This document shows positions 51,060-62,032 of a stretch of DNA of 64,000 bases, piece after piece. The stretch is from Symbiodinium sp. CCMP2592 (Eukaryota > Sar > Dinophyceae > Suessiales > Symbiodiniaceae). Where the stretch lies: positions 1,543,017-1,607,016 of the forward strand of contig CAJNDT010006024.1 of the NCBI GenBank assembly GCA_905221615.1, written 5' to 3'. The position numbers and the translations under genes were made by a program. The notes below the pieces were generated by a model that did not search any database, was not told the origin of the DNA, and saw only the letters and a program-made list of their open reading frames with translations. The stretch's first letter is position 1, and every line of letters begins with the position of its first letter.

Positions 51060-52230
51060 TGATCCCTAAACCCGAAACCCCAATCCCTGGCTCCTTCTCC
51101 TTGCGGCTTGTCCTGAGCAGCCAAGTGGGGAGGGGCCTTATGAAGGAAGCTATTGGCTACTGGGGTAGAATATAGAAGTCATATAGGTTTTGAAGGGTAG
51201 GTTATATCATACTGGTCTAGGGATTCTGGAGGGGATATTTGACTACTAAATTTTCCGAGACCGGCTCAACTTTGCGAGTATAGGGTTTCAAGGTTCAGAG
51301 TTCAGGGCTTGTGGGGTGCTTCAGCTTCAGCCTGAAACAAGAACGTGAGAAGGCTTTGCACAGATGTAGCAGAAATAGAACCATCAGACGCCGCAAACGT
51401 CGGTCGGTTGGGTGCTCGCCCAGCATCCTTTGCAATGGCCACCCAAAACTTAGGCTTCGGCCAAGGTCCAATGTTGAGGGTTCAAGCCCGAAACCGAAAG
51501 TATGATTGAAGGATCAAGTGTCGATAGCAGGTCCCGGGTGGGATAGGGAGATTTTCGATCGAGAACCTTCCGAGTGCAAGATCAAAACCTTCGCATTCAC
51601 AGACCCCCCCAACCAAACCCCCAAAAGAATTTCCTTTTTTTAGGACAAAAAAAAAGAAGCCAAACTAAGGAACCCTGCAAACTCAGTTTTGCTGGGGTCC
51701 AGGTAGGGCTTACAGGACTTAGGACCTAGGAGAGATTTTGTGTGCTTAGGGCTTGTGACGGTGCAAGCCAGACATCGCAAAAATATGTATACACACCCTT
51801 CGCTCTGACATAACCCGCGTAGAAAAATTGCAGAACCCATGCAATACCCTTGTAGGCCCTTTATGAATACTTTGTAAGAACCCCAGCTGCCGAAGGCAGA
51901 TGGAAACAACATACCTTTTTAAGGACTGAGGAACCTTCGAGACATTAGGCTCTTTAGGGCCCAGGTCACCCATAAAGGTAGTCGTCGTAGTCGTAGTCGT
52001 CGCCCCAGTCGTCCCAGCCATCGTCCAGGTGCAGCGATGCTAGCGGCTTCAAGTTCAAGGGCTTGAAGGTGATGTTCTGCCTCGACTTAGGGTTTCTGGT
52101 TTAGGGGTCTAAGGGTTTGCGTGTTTAGAGCCTGTGGTTTAAGGTTTTGGGCTAGGGTTTCTGGTGTAGCGGTCTAAGGGGTTCAGGAATTGTGGTTCAG
52201 GGGATTAGGGTTTGCGGTTCAGTGGTTGAA
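51060..52230. other. No confident gene; scattered TTTAGGG words
   Basis: Frames up to 91 codons are open on -, including trinucleotide GTCGTAGTC repeats at 51978-52010. Between 52090 and 52230 GGGTTT(C/A)TGGTTTAGG words recur at roughly 60 bp. Nothing can be assigned. Confidence 0.35.
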
Positions 52231-52699
52231 AGAACAGCTTCGTCTGGATCAGTCTCAGCTCGGCTATGAATCGACCAGGATTTGGGTCTAAGATGCTATC
52301 AGATGCCATCATTAATTACATGGGGAGATCCCGAAGGACAAATTACATCGACACCGACCGAACAGACCACTGGACTCGAAACAAAGGTCCGCGAGCTGTT
52401 GCAAGCTCTCATTACGAAACCTACAGACGACCGTTCCTAAGCCTATCTAAGCTTAACTTGATCCTTAAACCTAAAACACCCTAAAACCCTATACCGCCTA
52501 AACCCCAAACATGTTTTAGCTTAGTATTAAGTATGTACCTTAACCCCTAAACCCTCTTCCGCCTACACCCCTAAACCTGTAGCCCCGTTACAATTAGAAG
52601 GAGGTGCTTTTAAAGCCTTTGAGACATATAAGTATAGGTGAGATCCTCTTAAGCCCAATAAGAGCAAATATAAAATGTCCGAAAGCCCTACCTAGACTA

Positions 52700-52995
52700 G
52701 AAGGATGACCGAGGAGCAGGTTCAAGCTCAAGTTCAACTTCAGCGGCGCCGTCACGCCAGACTGTTCAAGGCAGTAGGAAGCCACTGGAGGGAAGGAGAG
52801 GGTTTAGGGTTGACGGTTGATGGTTTAGGGGGGCAGAAACTTGGTGTAGCTTTGGGATGTGTGTCGATAGTGGATTCTGGGGTTGGTTTCGGCGTTCACA
52901 TGCTAGCTTTGCTGCGGTTTGCAGCGCTTGACTTTCATGCTTTGGAGCCGGATGACAGTTGTGTCTTGGAGGGACCACTAGAAGCAGCCATATAA
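52700..52995 (+). CDS. Open frame of 96 codons, possible exons
   Basis: It begins MTEEQVQAQVQLQRRRHARL and ends FHALEPDDSCVLEGPLEAAI. The two ends read like protein; the middle (GLGLTVDGLGGQKLG) is translated TTTAGGG-type repeat. So two short exons around a repeat-bearing intron, or chance, are both possible. Confidence 0.28.
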
Positions 52996-53259
52996 ACAGA
53001 AACTGTGGGAACCTAGCCCCTCTATGCCGGATAGTACCTTCAACAGCACAAGTATAACTGCTGTTTGGGCTCTCAATACCCTCTCGATGCATATAAGCCC
53101 CAACAGTCCTAACATGGTTCAGGGGTCAGCAGATAATCAGCCTCCACCCAAAGTGCTACCAAATAAACGAACAGAAAATACCCTGAAATAAACCTGAAAC
53201 CCTCATCCCGAAGACCTACGAAACGACAGAACTCTAAACCCTGAACCTTCGAGGACGAA

Positions 53260-53372
53260 CCCAAAGGGTCCTAAGTACATATATGGTAGAATGTCGTTTT
53301 TTTAAGAATAAGAGGGTTTACGACTATGGTTTGGGCAAGTATCCCCCACGTAGGTACTTAGGACCCCTTGGG
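53260..53372. repeat. Family D palindrome, copy D3
   Basis: CCCAAAGGGTCCTAAGTACA faces ACGTAGGTACTTAGGACCCC with TTGGG. The inner GGGCAAGTATCCCCCA relates it to D1/D2. Confidence 0.85.
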
Positions 53373-53779
53373 CAAGTATTCCGTCTGCCTCACTGCCAGC
53401 CGAAGCCATGCTGCCAATTGTCTTGAAGTTCTGGAAGTAGTCTTCAGCTTTGTAATCCTTCCGACCCACATCCCCAAAACCCTAAACCGAGGACACTGTC
53501 GGTTTGGGCGTTTCGTCGTTTTTTTGGAGCGGCTGGGCGGTTTAGGCTATGCTAGGAGAGAAGGAAACGTAGAGTCTAAGGTGCAGAAGACCTGTGCGAT
53601 CACAAGAACTGCAGGATCTGTGGTAGCATGATTTCACTATTGGTATATGTACCACCGTTTTTGGTGCGATTAAACTTTTCATATAGCTAGTAGTCTCTCT
53701 AGCAGCGTCGAGCTCTGCTGCTTCCGCTGTAGAGCTGTCACCAGTGCTACCAAACAAGCTCATAGTACCGGAAGGCAAG

Positions 53780-55080
53780 GCAAAGTCTGTTCTTGGCCGA
53801 AACCTTACAGCTTAGGAGCACGTCTGATACAGGGGCTTATAGTGCGAACTCGAACAGGATGTTGGGATATATGATGGTACTATATCTAAATAGGGACTAT
53901 AAGGTTCCGACCCACATATGGCCTATATATCCAGTTCATCTACGGATGCAAAAGCGCCACTTTCCGCACCTTTCAGCTTCGCACATGGCAAGGTCGATGG
54001 GGATGCCATGCGATGTTCTCAAGATCAGGACCACCACAGGATACTCTCGAAGCATGAATAACCATCTGTACTACTCCTTGGGATTTCTGATTCTAAACTT
54101 ATACTACAAAATGCCCCAACCCTACTTCAATCAATAAGGCCCGTATATGAGATCATTAGACTCATTAGACTTTCGCTGCCTTGCGCACCGTGTGATTTTG
54201 ATGAGTCCAGGGTGAGGAGGGCAAAATGTTGAGCGTCCTGCAGTCGCGCAATCTGCGGTGGCTGGTACCTAAGCAATGACAAGCGAACAGGCGTTCAGCA
54301 TGCACAGCTTGTGGGCCCTAACCCTAAACTCTCAGAACCATGATTGTGATGCCTATAATTATGGGAACCCCCGAAGAGCGCCTTCATAAATTGCAGGTTT
54401 GCAGACATTGCCATTGACTACTCGACGCATCGAGGGGATCTCGGCTTCGATCTAGAATCTACATCATCCTGACTCCCCAGCCATGAGCTTACGCATGGAA
54501 GCCTACGTCGGAAATCCTGCATCTGGTTCCCAAACCTCAATTAAGGAAATATCGAAAGCTTACGGTGAAAAGCTTCAGCAACAACCACCACTATGATTGA
54601 CATCATCTTGACATCACCACCCATCCCATTGATAATCATCGCCACTGCCACCACCACTTTACCGCTGCTGCCGCCGCCGCCCAAACCACCACCACAACCA
54701 CCACCACCACAGCCCCGCACGGTCGGTTCACTGTCTAAGAATTAATACCTACAGCCAACAAACTTATGCTGCAAACTTCGAAAACGCGAACCCCTACACC
54801 CTCAGCCCTAGTCGCTTTAACCCGAGTACTCGACAACTGAACCCAAACGCCGGGAACCGGAAACCCGGAAACCCTGACTCAACATCCCTATAAAAGCTGC
54901 AAGGCCCTGAACGCTGAACCCTCAGCAGAGGAGGCGCGAAGACTTTGATGTGCCATCCTGCTGGCACTGCTTGATGCTCTCCTAAGGCGCAGGAATGTCA
55001 GGCTTTTGATTTACGGTTTAGGGTTTCGGGGTTTCGGTGACTTTTCGGGGTGGGATTCGGGCTCAGGGCTTCAGCGTGTG
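53780..55080. other. No confident gene
   Basis: A 114-codon + frame at 53793-54137 (LQLRSTSDTGAYSANSNRML ...) is open but shows no recognisable domain. CCA-rich trinucleotide sequence at 54590-54715 (CCACCACAACCACCACCACC) is cryptic simple repeat. Otherwise unremarkable. Confidence 0.35.
54590..54715. repeat. CCA/GCC-rich degenerate trinucleotide tract
   Basis: CATCATCTTGACATCACCAC, GCTGCTGCCGCCGCCGCCC and CCACCACAACCACC words. Confidence 0.75.
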
Positions 55081-55547
55081 CTTCCATTGGTGTTTTAGGA
55101 TTGAGCTTTAAATTCAGGGTTTAAGATTATTTCATAATTTGGTGGACTTGTTGCTACGGTGTGCCTGCAGTTGCCATCCCAAACTTCAGCGATGCTTAAC
55201 AATAAAAGCAATAGTATCACCCCAAACATAGACCACACTTTGCTGGGCTTTGAAGTAGTAACCAGGGAGGAACAAGCAACAACTTCGATTTCATTTTTAA
55301 CGTATGCTACTCCCAAACCGAGTTTGTACTGTGTAGGTACTTCGAAGCCCTTTGGTTTGCCGAGGCACTATTCGCGGCAGTGCCCATCGCTTCATGCGAT
55401 ATGCCTTGGCTGCGAAAACCCTAAACCCTGAATCCACTCACTCAATTGCAATGGGTGTCGTCGCGGGCGTCAGCATGCAAAGGAGCCGAAAGCAACAGAC
55501 GCACCCCATGTCCTGCAGCCGCACCCGCCTGACTCCAACCCTGTATC

Positions 55548-55644
55548 TATATCATATATATATATGTACATACATATGGGTACATGTATATACACATGTA
55601 AGTATGTGTGTATGTACATATATATATATATGTACATACATACA

Positions 55645-55675
<31 letters not shown>

Positions 55676-55676
55676 G

Positions 55677-55725
<49 letters not shown>

Positions 55726-55740
55726 TTATACATATGTATG
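55548..55740. repeat. TA/TACATA compound microsatellite
   Basis: About 190 bp of TATATA, TACATACATA and TATGTA words, with several self-complementary stretches. All long frames across it are artefacts. Confidence 0.95.
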
Positions 55741-55878
55741 TAATGTGTATTCGCCTTTGTTGTGGAACAAAGACTGAGAGGTCCTTGACTCCTGGACTCT
55801 TGCTACAGCAATCGGATACAGTACGTCTACGACGAGGGACCAAGACTTATACGCCCGCCCATGCGAGGGTCTCTGACA

Positions 55879-55985
55879 CCCAGAGATCCCAATACCTCTT
55901 AGTTAAGGAATATACCATAAAATATAAGAGGATCCCTAATATGGTTTAAGGTATTTTCCTTAAGTAAGTGCTACTAGGGTTCTCT
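55879..55985. repeat. Family A palindrome, copy A7
   Basis: CCCAGAGATCCCAATACCTC with TTAGTTAAGGAATATACC faces GGTATTTTCCTTAAGTAAGT with GCTACTAGGGTTCTCT. The core AGAGGATCCCTAATATGGTT is typical. Confidence 0.85.
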
Positions 55986-56219
55986 AACACCTGCCGTTTC
56001 ACATGCAGCCAAAGTTGCATACAGCACGTCGGAGCAAGTGTTACAGCACTCACCGTCCGGCAAAGCACCATAGCAATCCTTGTCGCACGTGCTGGCTTCG
56101 GGCAGGGGATCCTAACCCTACACCGTAAAGTCTGAGGCCCTAAATTACACCCGCCCTGTAAATCCTAAACCCTATCAGAGCTTAGCTTGAAATCACCACG
56201 ATCCGACGGGTCGACATGC

Positions 56220-56252
56220 TTAGGGTTTAGGTTTAGGGTTTAGGGTTTGGGT
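56220..56252. repeat. TTTAGGG array
   Basis: GGGTTTAGGTTTAGGGTTTA and following units in G-strand orientation. Confidence 0.85.
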
Positions 56253-56606
56253 TCAGGCTTTAACTAGGGCTAATTATGGTCGCGATTGCAATCCGCAAAC
56301 AAGAAGTTTCACGCGCTGAGGCTACTTGTAGCTGCCTGCTGTCTAGCAGCCCCGCAGGTGACGTTGCCAGTGTCGTTGCGGATACTGGGATTCGACCTGG
56401 GCGCTTCAAAGTAAGCTCCTTCTCCCATGCTGTATAAATACATATACATTATGTATATCATATCATATCATATTATACATGTTGTATCTCTTTTCTGAAG
56501 ATTCAAGACTCTGCAGCCCGAAACACGGCTCTTGGAATTCTGACCCCTCGCACCTTGACAGCCTGAGCCTCGAAACACTGCATCACATGCCGCTGTGCAG
56601 GGAACT

Positions 56607-56691
56607 CCAGAAAGTTGGAACATGGTTTCATGGTAGGATACCCTATAACTTACCATAGAAGGGTTAGGATAATCATATTCCAACTTTCTGG
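56607..56691. repeat. Family J-like palindrome, copy J3
   Basis: CCAGAAAGTTGGAACATGGT faces ATCATATTCCAACTTTCTGG. TGGTAGGATACCCTATAA faces TTACCATAGAAGGG in part. Related to the J arms by (A)AGTTGGAA. Confidence 0.75.
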
Positions 56692-56733
56692 CTTTTACCT
56701 TACATGGTCGACAGGCTCGAACCCTTGCAATAA

Positions 56734-56839
56734 CCCCAAGGGTCCAAGTACCCAATGGTCATAAACTCTCCCACGTATGAACCTACATAACTACTATCCT
56801 AAACACAAGTACCCTATTATTGGGTCCTTTGAACCCTTG
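56734..56839. repeat. Family C palindrome, copy C5
   Basis: CCCCAAGGGTCCAAGTACCC with AATGGTCATA faces ACCCTATTATTGGGTCCTTT with GAACCCTTG. The inner text AACCTACATAACTACTATCC is shared with C2. Confidence 0.85.
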
Positions 56840-56889
56840 CAGCAAGGTTTCCCTGTAGCAGGTTTCGTTAATCCTACAACAGAGACCGT

Positions 56890-57090
56890 GCAGTCGCAGA
56901 AAGACAGCTGCAATCATATCCTTCGTCACAGCCCTTGGCAATGCCGAACTCTCCCCAGAATCTCGAAACATGCCTCGATTGAAAAGAAGCCGAAAGTGCA
57001 GGGAGGCTACGCAGCCGCCATGATCTTGGCGGTCTTGGGATCCTTTAAAAGTGGCGGTCATGCACGTTCGGCTTTCAGGGAAAAAGGTCT
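56890..57090 (+). CDS. Possible exon, function unknown
   Basis: The + frame reads ETVQSQKDSCNHILRHSPWQ then HASIEKKPKVQGGYAAAMIL and AVLGSFKSGGHARSA. The - frame of 92 codons is open as well. Weak. Confidence 0.25.
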
Positions 57091-57289
57091 AGGATTGGAT
57101 CTAGGGTTTGATAGGGTTTAGGATTCGGGAAGCCTTGTCTAAATCAAATCAGGTTCGGGGTTTGAGGATTAGGTTTCAGGGCTTCTGGTTGACGGCGAAG
57201 ACGTGCAAAAGACGCATGAAGGACCCTTTGAGCGCTGAGTGTGTCCGATGTTGAAGTCACGGCGAAGCTGAGAAGGATCTGTGACCCGA

Positions 57290-57420
57290 AACCCTATAAC
57301 CCAAAATCCTAATCCCTAAAACCCTAAACCATAAACCCTAAACCCTAAAACCCAAAATCCTAATCCCCAAAACCCTAAACCCTCAAACCCTTAACACCAA
57401 AGCCCTGAACCCCCGATCCC
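57290..57420. repeat. CCCTAAA block
   Basis: CCCTAAAACCCTAAACCATA and similar, C-strand orientation, about 130 bp. One 60-bp segment (CCCAAAATCCTAATCCC(T/C)AA) is directly repeated. Confidence 0.8.
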
Positions 57421-57699
57421 TGAAGTAATGTGGGGGCCATCATAATTAGAATAGGGTTATTATAGCTATAGTACAATAGACGGTATAACCCTAAAGCCCC
57501 TGCCTTAAGAGACTTGTTCTTTCGAGGCACATTGTTGACCACTTCACCAACAGGAGTGCCATCCTTCTTCAGCCTCGCGTGCTCACTGCCATGCGGTCAT
57601 CTGGTACAGTATTATGTCGATGGTCTGGCAAGAAGCATACACTTTGATTTCATAGTGGTTCCCTCAAGGACCCTAAACCCTCAACACCAACCTTAACCG

Positions 57700-57955
57700 T
57701 AATCCTAAACCCTAAACCTTAAGGAACAGGTCCAGAAAACAAGCAATAACGAGTCCTACTCCAGAACATGAGGGCTGCTCCATGCAATGCGGAATTCTTC
57801 ATGTTCGGCCTTCCCTGCCTCTCTAATCCACCGTGTTCGGTAGAGAATCCCAGCTCGGACCAGTCCCTCGGAACTCTCTTTCAGTGCAATAGAAATCTGG
57901 GATTACCTTGCTGTCTTATCATCGGATCAACCATGTTCTAGGCTCCCAAACCCTA
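57700..57955. other. No gene seen
   Basis: Mixed sequence, no long frame with protein character and no palindrome. Confidence 0.4.
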
Positions 57956-58066
57956 TAAACCCCGAACCCTAAAGCTCTGCAGCCCAACCCCAAGAGGGCA
58001 CCTCTGCTTTAGGACGCCGGTCCGGATGTCCGTCTGCCGGTTGCCCATGGCCTCAGAGCTAAATCT

Positions 58067-58195
58067 AGGGCCCCAAAAAAGCACATAAGCAAAAATTCGG
58101 GTAGGGATATCCCATATAAATCCCCTTATAATGAAGCCCAATAAGGTAGGGATATCCCCATAAAATGCTTATGCTTATGTGCTTTTCGAGTCCCT
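58067..58195. repeat. Family L palindrome, copy L1
   Basis: AGGGCCCCAAAAAAGCACAT with AAGCAAAAATTCGGG faces GCTTATGCTTATGTGCTTTT with CGAGTCCCT. GTAGGGATATCCC occurs in both arms (58101 and 58147). The loop includes CCTTATAATGAAGCCCAATA. Confidence 0.9.
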
Positions 58196-58373
58196 AAAAA
58201 TCTTGACTCTAAGCTAAAAAAAAGCTCCTTAGATTTAGGGTGTAGGCTCAGCGGTTTGGGGTTTCGCGTCAACCCAAGCCCAAAGCCCTGAAAGCCTATA
58301 TAAATGCTAACCTGTAGTCGTTCTGGCCACATGGGGATGTTGCAGCGCTGTTCAAATTGTCTGTGGACAGGAA

Positions 58374-58482
58374 CCCAGACCTTCCAAAATCCCTTAATTA
58401 AGGAATATACCCTAAATTATAGTAGGATCCCTATTATGATTTAAGGTATATTCCTTAATTCAGTGATTTTGGAAGGTCTGGG
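58374..58482. repeat. Family A palindrome, copy A8 (best preserved)
   Basis: CCCAGACCTTCCAAAATCCC with TTAATTAAGGAATATACC faces GGTATATTCCTTAATTCAGT with GATTTTGGAAGGTCTGGG. Arms of about 39 bp with two or three mismatches around AGTAGGATCCCTATTATGAT. Confidence 0.95.
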
Positions 58483-59086
58483 AACATCGAGGCCGGTCTA
58501 GGTGCTGCCCAGTTTGTCCAAAGCTGCGACTTCTCTGCTGCTGAGGGTTTACTCTTGAAGCCAAAATCCTATAAACCCTAGACCCTAAACTAAACATCCC
58601 TAAACCCTAATCTTTTTGGGTCCCGTAATATAAATAAACCATCCAATCCCCTACATTCAGCCTGGGGGACTTCGGGGTTCTCAGTCTGTATAAAGAATAA
58701 AAGCAGGTTGTTTTTGGGTTGGGGTTTATTGTTAAGGTTTGGTTTAGGGCCTAAAGTTTAGAGGTTAAGATTTAGGGTTCGGTGGTGAGGCTTTTAGGGA
58801 GGGGAAGTGTGCCGCTTGGTGCTGCCATTTGCGCTGTTTTAGGCTCCGTTTTGCAGGGCATCGATTTAGATTCAACGGTCGAGGTGCCTATGCTTTCCAC
58901 ACACTGTAGAGGCCTGAGAAACTAAGTAGAACGGGGTTCGAACCCCAAGCGCTAGTATTGCTAAGTCTTCGGGCATCTATATCATTTGGCAACTTAAATG
59001 TCAAGCACGTGCGTCCACCACACCCGGGAGCCATCAACCCCCAAACTGAGCGTCCTCCGCACTACCACAGAAAAAAGGTTTAGGTA

Positions 59087-59194
59087 AGAAGCTGCCCCCA
59101 CCCTGTAATAGTGACCATAAGGCTTATAAAAATATTATATTAGGGCCCTAGTATATTCCTATTATACCACTATTACAGGGTGGGGGCAGCTTCT
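59087..59194. repeat. Palindrome M with 27-bp perfect arms
   Basis: AGAAGCTGCCCCCACCCTGT with AATAGTG faces CACTATTACAGGGTGGGGGC with AGCTTCT. Inner arms are AT-rich around TTATATTAGGGCCC. Single copy in the window. Confidence 0.95.
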
Positions 59195-59209
59195 AAGATT
59201 TAGGTTTTT

Positions 59210-59810
59210 GTTTTCCGGTTTTGATCGCCCTCCCACACGACAAACAAAAAGCCAAGTAGAAGCACCCATACCAAAAAAAAGAAATACCTGAGGCACAGCA
59301 TCAATACACACCATGGCCTAAAGGAACTAAGAGGTCCTCACAACGAAGTGGCATAGTCATAGCGGACAGAAGATGAGATGCAAGCATCCACACAAGAAGC
59401 CGGAGAAACACAAGAAGACAAAGGAACGACAGACTAAAAGCACATGAGGTGCAGGCATCAAGCCACAACAAAACCAATAGTAATAATCAAGGTGGTTCGC
59501 AAACCAGGAAACTGGCAACAGATACCATAACCCAATATGGCTGGGAGAGCCGCCAAACAAAAAAGGTAACATAACACAGTTTAAAACTAACAAGCAACGC
59601 CGCAGGAAAACAACAAACACACAGAGACAGCTGTAACACACACACACACACATTAGTGAACACATGTGTATCTACATATAGACCTCTTTTCTATACCAAC
59701 GTAAATCAAAAAAAACTTAACCCTTAGTATCATTATTATTGAAAACAATGCTACACATGGTCTTATCCAAATGAGTATTGATATTGGCACGAATAACTCT
59801 ATTCAAGCAT
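59210..59810. other. A-rich stretch without a gene
   Basis: The + strand is A/C-rich (CAAACAAAAAGCC, CCAAAAAAAAGAAATACC), so the - strand gives a cysteine/leucine-rich frame of 102 codons that looks like composition only. A (CA)n tract lies at 59637-59653. Confidence 0.45.
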
Positions 59811-59899
59811 TTGAATTCGTAGTAGTAATATCAATGCTTAAAGCAAAGTCAGTATCAGTATCAATATCAACACCAATATAAATACTATTGCTTTGATGA

Positions 59900-59917
59900 T
59901 ATATATATATATATATA

Positions 59918-59958
<41 letters not shown>

Positions 59959-59971
59959 TAAGCATACATAC

Positions 59972-60002
<31 letters not shown>

Positions 60003-60003
60003 A
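59900..60003. repeat. (TA)n compound microsatellite
   Basis: Three TA tracts separated by GAA, GCATAAGCATACATACA and ACATA. Confidence 0.95.
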
Positions 60004-60113
60004 AGATATCTGTAACTGGGGTGCAGGCATCTTGGTAGTCCAGACTCAGATCGATGCAGGGGAACTCGTGGATGGTGACGTCCAGGAGGACGCGGATCTG
60101 CCTCTCCGGGTTC

Positions 60114-60310
60114 TACGGTTGATGATGTAAGTCCTGGGGTTCCGTTAAAGGGATCTTGTAGGGTATCTGTAAGGGGTCCTCTAAGGGATCTACAGGGGGT
60201 TCAGGGTTTAGGGATAATATAAATCCTGCATTACCCATAATAAGGAAGATACCATAGCTCTCATAGTCTAGGGCCATTAAGGTAATGCAGGACTTCTATC
60301 ATCAATCGTA
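60114..60310. repeat. Family B palindrome, copy B4, left arm interrupted
   Basis: TACGGTTGATGATGTAAGTC with CTG faces CAGGACTTCTATCATCAATC with GTA. The inner arm ATCCTGCATTACCCATAATA faces GGCCATTAAGGTAATGCAGG. Between the end and the inner arm on the left lies about 75 bp of GGGATCT/TTTAGGG-type repeat absent from other B copies. Confidence 0.85.
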
Positions 60311-60319
60311 CTGCTACGC

Positions 60320-60480
60320 CTTTAGGGTTGAGGGTTTAGGGGTTAGGGTGTAAGGGATTAGGGGTTAGGGTGTTGGGGTTCAGGGTTTTAGGGCCTTTGG
60401 GGTTTAGGGTTTTATGGGGTCTAGGGTTCAGGGTGTAGGGTTCAGGAATTTAGGGTTCCGGGTTTAGGGTTCAGGGTTTC
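60320..60480. repeat. TTTAGGG block
   Basis: GGGTTGAGGGTTTAGGGGTT, GGGTGTAAGGGATTAGGGG and GGGTTCAGGG variants, G-strand orientation. Confidence 0.8.
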
Positions 60481-60654
60481 CCAGAGACACCAAGGGGCGA
60501 GCTAATTATGAGGAATAGACCTTGGGTTTTAATGGGAGCCCTAGTAAGAAATTAAAGGGTTGGGGAGTCTGGGTTACCTGGACCCTAAGAAACCTACCTT
60601 GTTAGGGTTCCTTAATATGATTTCAGGGTTCAGGGTTTAAGAGTCCAGGTCCAA

Positions 60655-60712
60655 TCCCTGAAGGTCCAACGGACCCAATAACAAGGCACTTGGTTCCAGG
60701 ATAGCAGAACTC
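60655..60712. repeat. Family C half element, copy C7
   Basis: GAAGGTCCAACGGACCCAAT with AACAAGGCACTTGGTTCCAG and GATAGCAG matches the left half of C1/C3. The right half is missing. Confidence 0.6.
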
Positions 60713-60790
60713 TTCTGTGAATAGAAGGTAGGCAAACGATAAGTCTAGTTCCGGAGATCAGATTGAAAGAAAGCAGTATCCAGACAGGGC

Positions 60791-60791
<1 letters not shown>

Positions 60792-60859
<68 letters not shown>

Positions 60860-60861
60860 CC

Positions 60862-60926
<65 letters not shown>
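60792..60926. repeat. (CAA)45 microsatellite with one central interruption
   Basis: About 23 and 22 CAA units separated by a single extra C (CAACCAAC near 60860). The + frames give poly-T, poly-N or poly-Q runs and are not treated as genes. Confidence 0.95.
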
Positions 60927-61134
60927 AAAGTACAAGTATCCACCCAGAGTCATAAACATAACAGTGTGTGAGAGTATGTTGGTGACTTTGTGAGGTTTGA
61001 GGCTTCAGTTCTCCAACAGGTAGGTAGGGTACAAAGACACGGCGGGAGTATTCCGGCTTTAAATCGCTGATGCATACGAATCTCATGCTGCTGGTTCGTA
61101 CTACTTGTGTCATTCTCCTTCTGATAGCAGTTAC

Positions 61135-61215
61135 CCTAAACCCTAAACCCCTAAACCCTGAACCCTGAACACCTAAAACCTACACTTAATGTTTATTGGG
61201 TACTTGGACCCTTAC
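61135..61215. repeat. CCCTAAA block and family C right end
   Basis: CCCTAAACCCTAAACCCC, then TTATTGGGTACTTGGACCC, which matches the right arm end of family C. Confidence 0.7.
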
Positions 61216-61932
61216 AGAATCTGATCCTACCAGCCTCGGACGGGTCAACTGCATAGGTCCGTCCATGTCCTTCGCAAGATTCATCCGGGGGGTCCAGGGT
61301 GGGTTCCGTTGAGGGTTCCTGTAAGTGTCCCTTTAATGTTTAGGGTTTAGGGGTTTAGGGCATCAGGGCTTCAGGTCGTAAGGTTTGGGGGTTTTGGGTT
61401 TAGTTAATGCTGCAGGGTTTACTATCAAGTTGACAACTTGAGGTACAACGGGCCTAATTAGGTAGTTTCATGTTAAGTTTAAAAGCTGAAGTGGCCTCAC
61501 CCTATGTTTCTCGCTTGCCGATCCTCGTGGCCTTAGCCACAATTATGTAACTGTTGGATACGTAGAAGCCCTGGGGGAGGTGAACCGTAAAATACTTGCA
61601 TGAAGCAGTAGCCCCTAAACCCTAAACCCTAATCCCTAAGCCCTAAACCCAACAAAAATAATCCCTAAGCCCTAAACCCCAAACTTGTGGCAGCGCTTAG
61701 ACCCGAAAACCTGGCAGACCTGTAACCCACACCCTTAGTGCCTTACTCCACCCCGAACCCCGGGCTTGCAAAAGTCGGTAGCTGTGCTGTCTAGGATTCC
61801 TGGAGTCCCGAAAGCCCCACTCCTCAACTCCCTGAAAAACCAGATCTGCCGCCGAAGCTGCGAGATGAAACGCCTGCTTCTTCATGGGCGTGAGGTAGGT
61901 GCCAAATTCAGTCAGAGTCAGCAATAGGATAA
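61216..61932. other. Repeat-bearing stretch upstream of the gap
   Basis: TTTAGGG words at 61340-61360 and CCCTAAA words at 61612-61685. A - frame at 61697-61932 reads YLTPMKKQAFHLAASAADLV then FQGVEEWGF. It may be a downstream part of the helicase gene across the gap, but the reading phase cannot be checked. Confidence 0.35.
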
Positions 61933-62032
61933 NNNNNNNNNNNNNNNNNNNNNNNNNNNNNNNNNNNNNNNNNNNNNNNNNNNNNNNNNNNNNNNNNNNN
62001 NNNNNNNNNNNNNNNNNNNNNNNNNNNNNNNN
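61933..62032. other. Assembly gap (100 N)
   Basis: Exactly 100 N, the usual placeholder for a gap of unknown size. It interrupts the helicase gene's third exon or lies just after it. Confidence 0.98.

Noticed and set aside
51440-51500. GGGTTCAAGCCC, resembling a tRNA T-arm
   Set aside because: No acceptor or anticodon stem at the right distance on either strand.
58920-58990. GGGGTTCGAACCCC, resembling a tRNA T-arm
   Set aside because: Only the four GC pairs fit. No matching acceptor stem, D-arm or anticodon arm can be placed upstream.
60630-61113. Poly-L/V/C and poly-T/N frames
   Set aside because: Translation of the CAA repeat in several phases. No splice or protein context.
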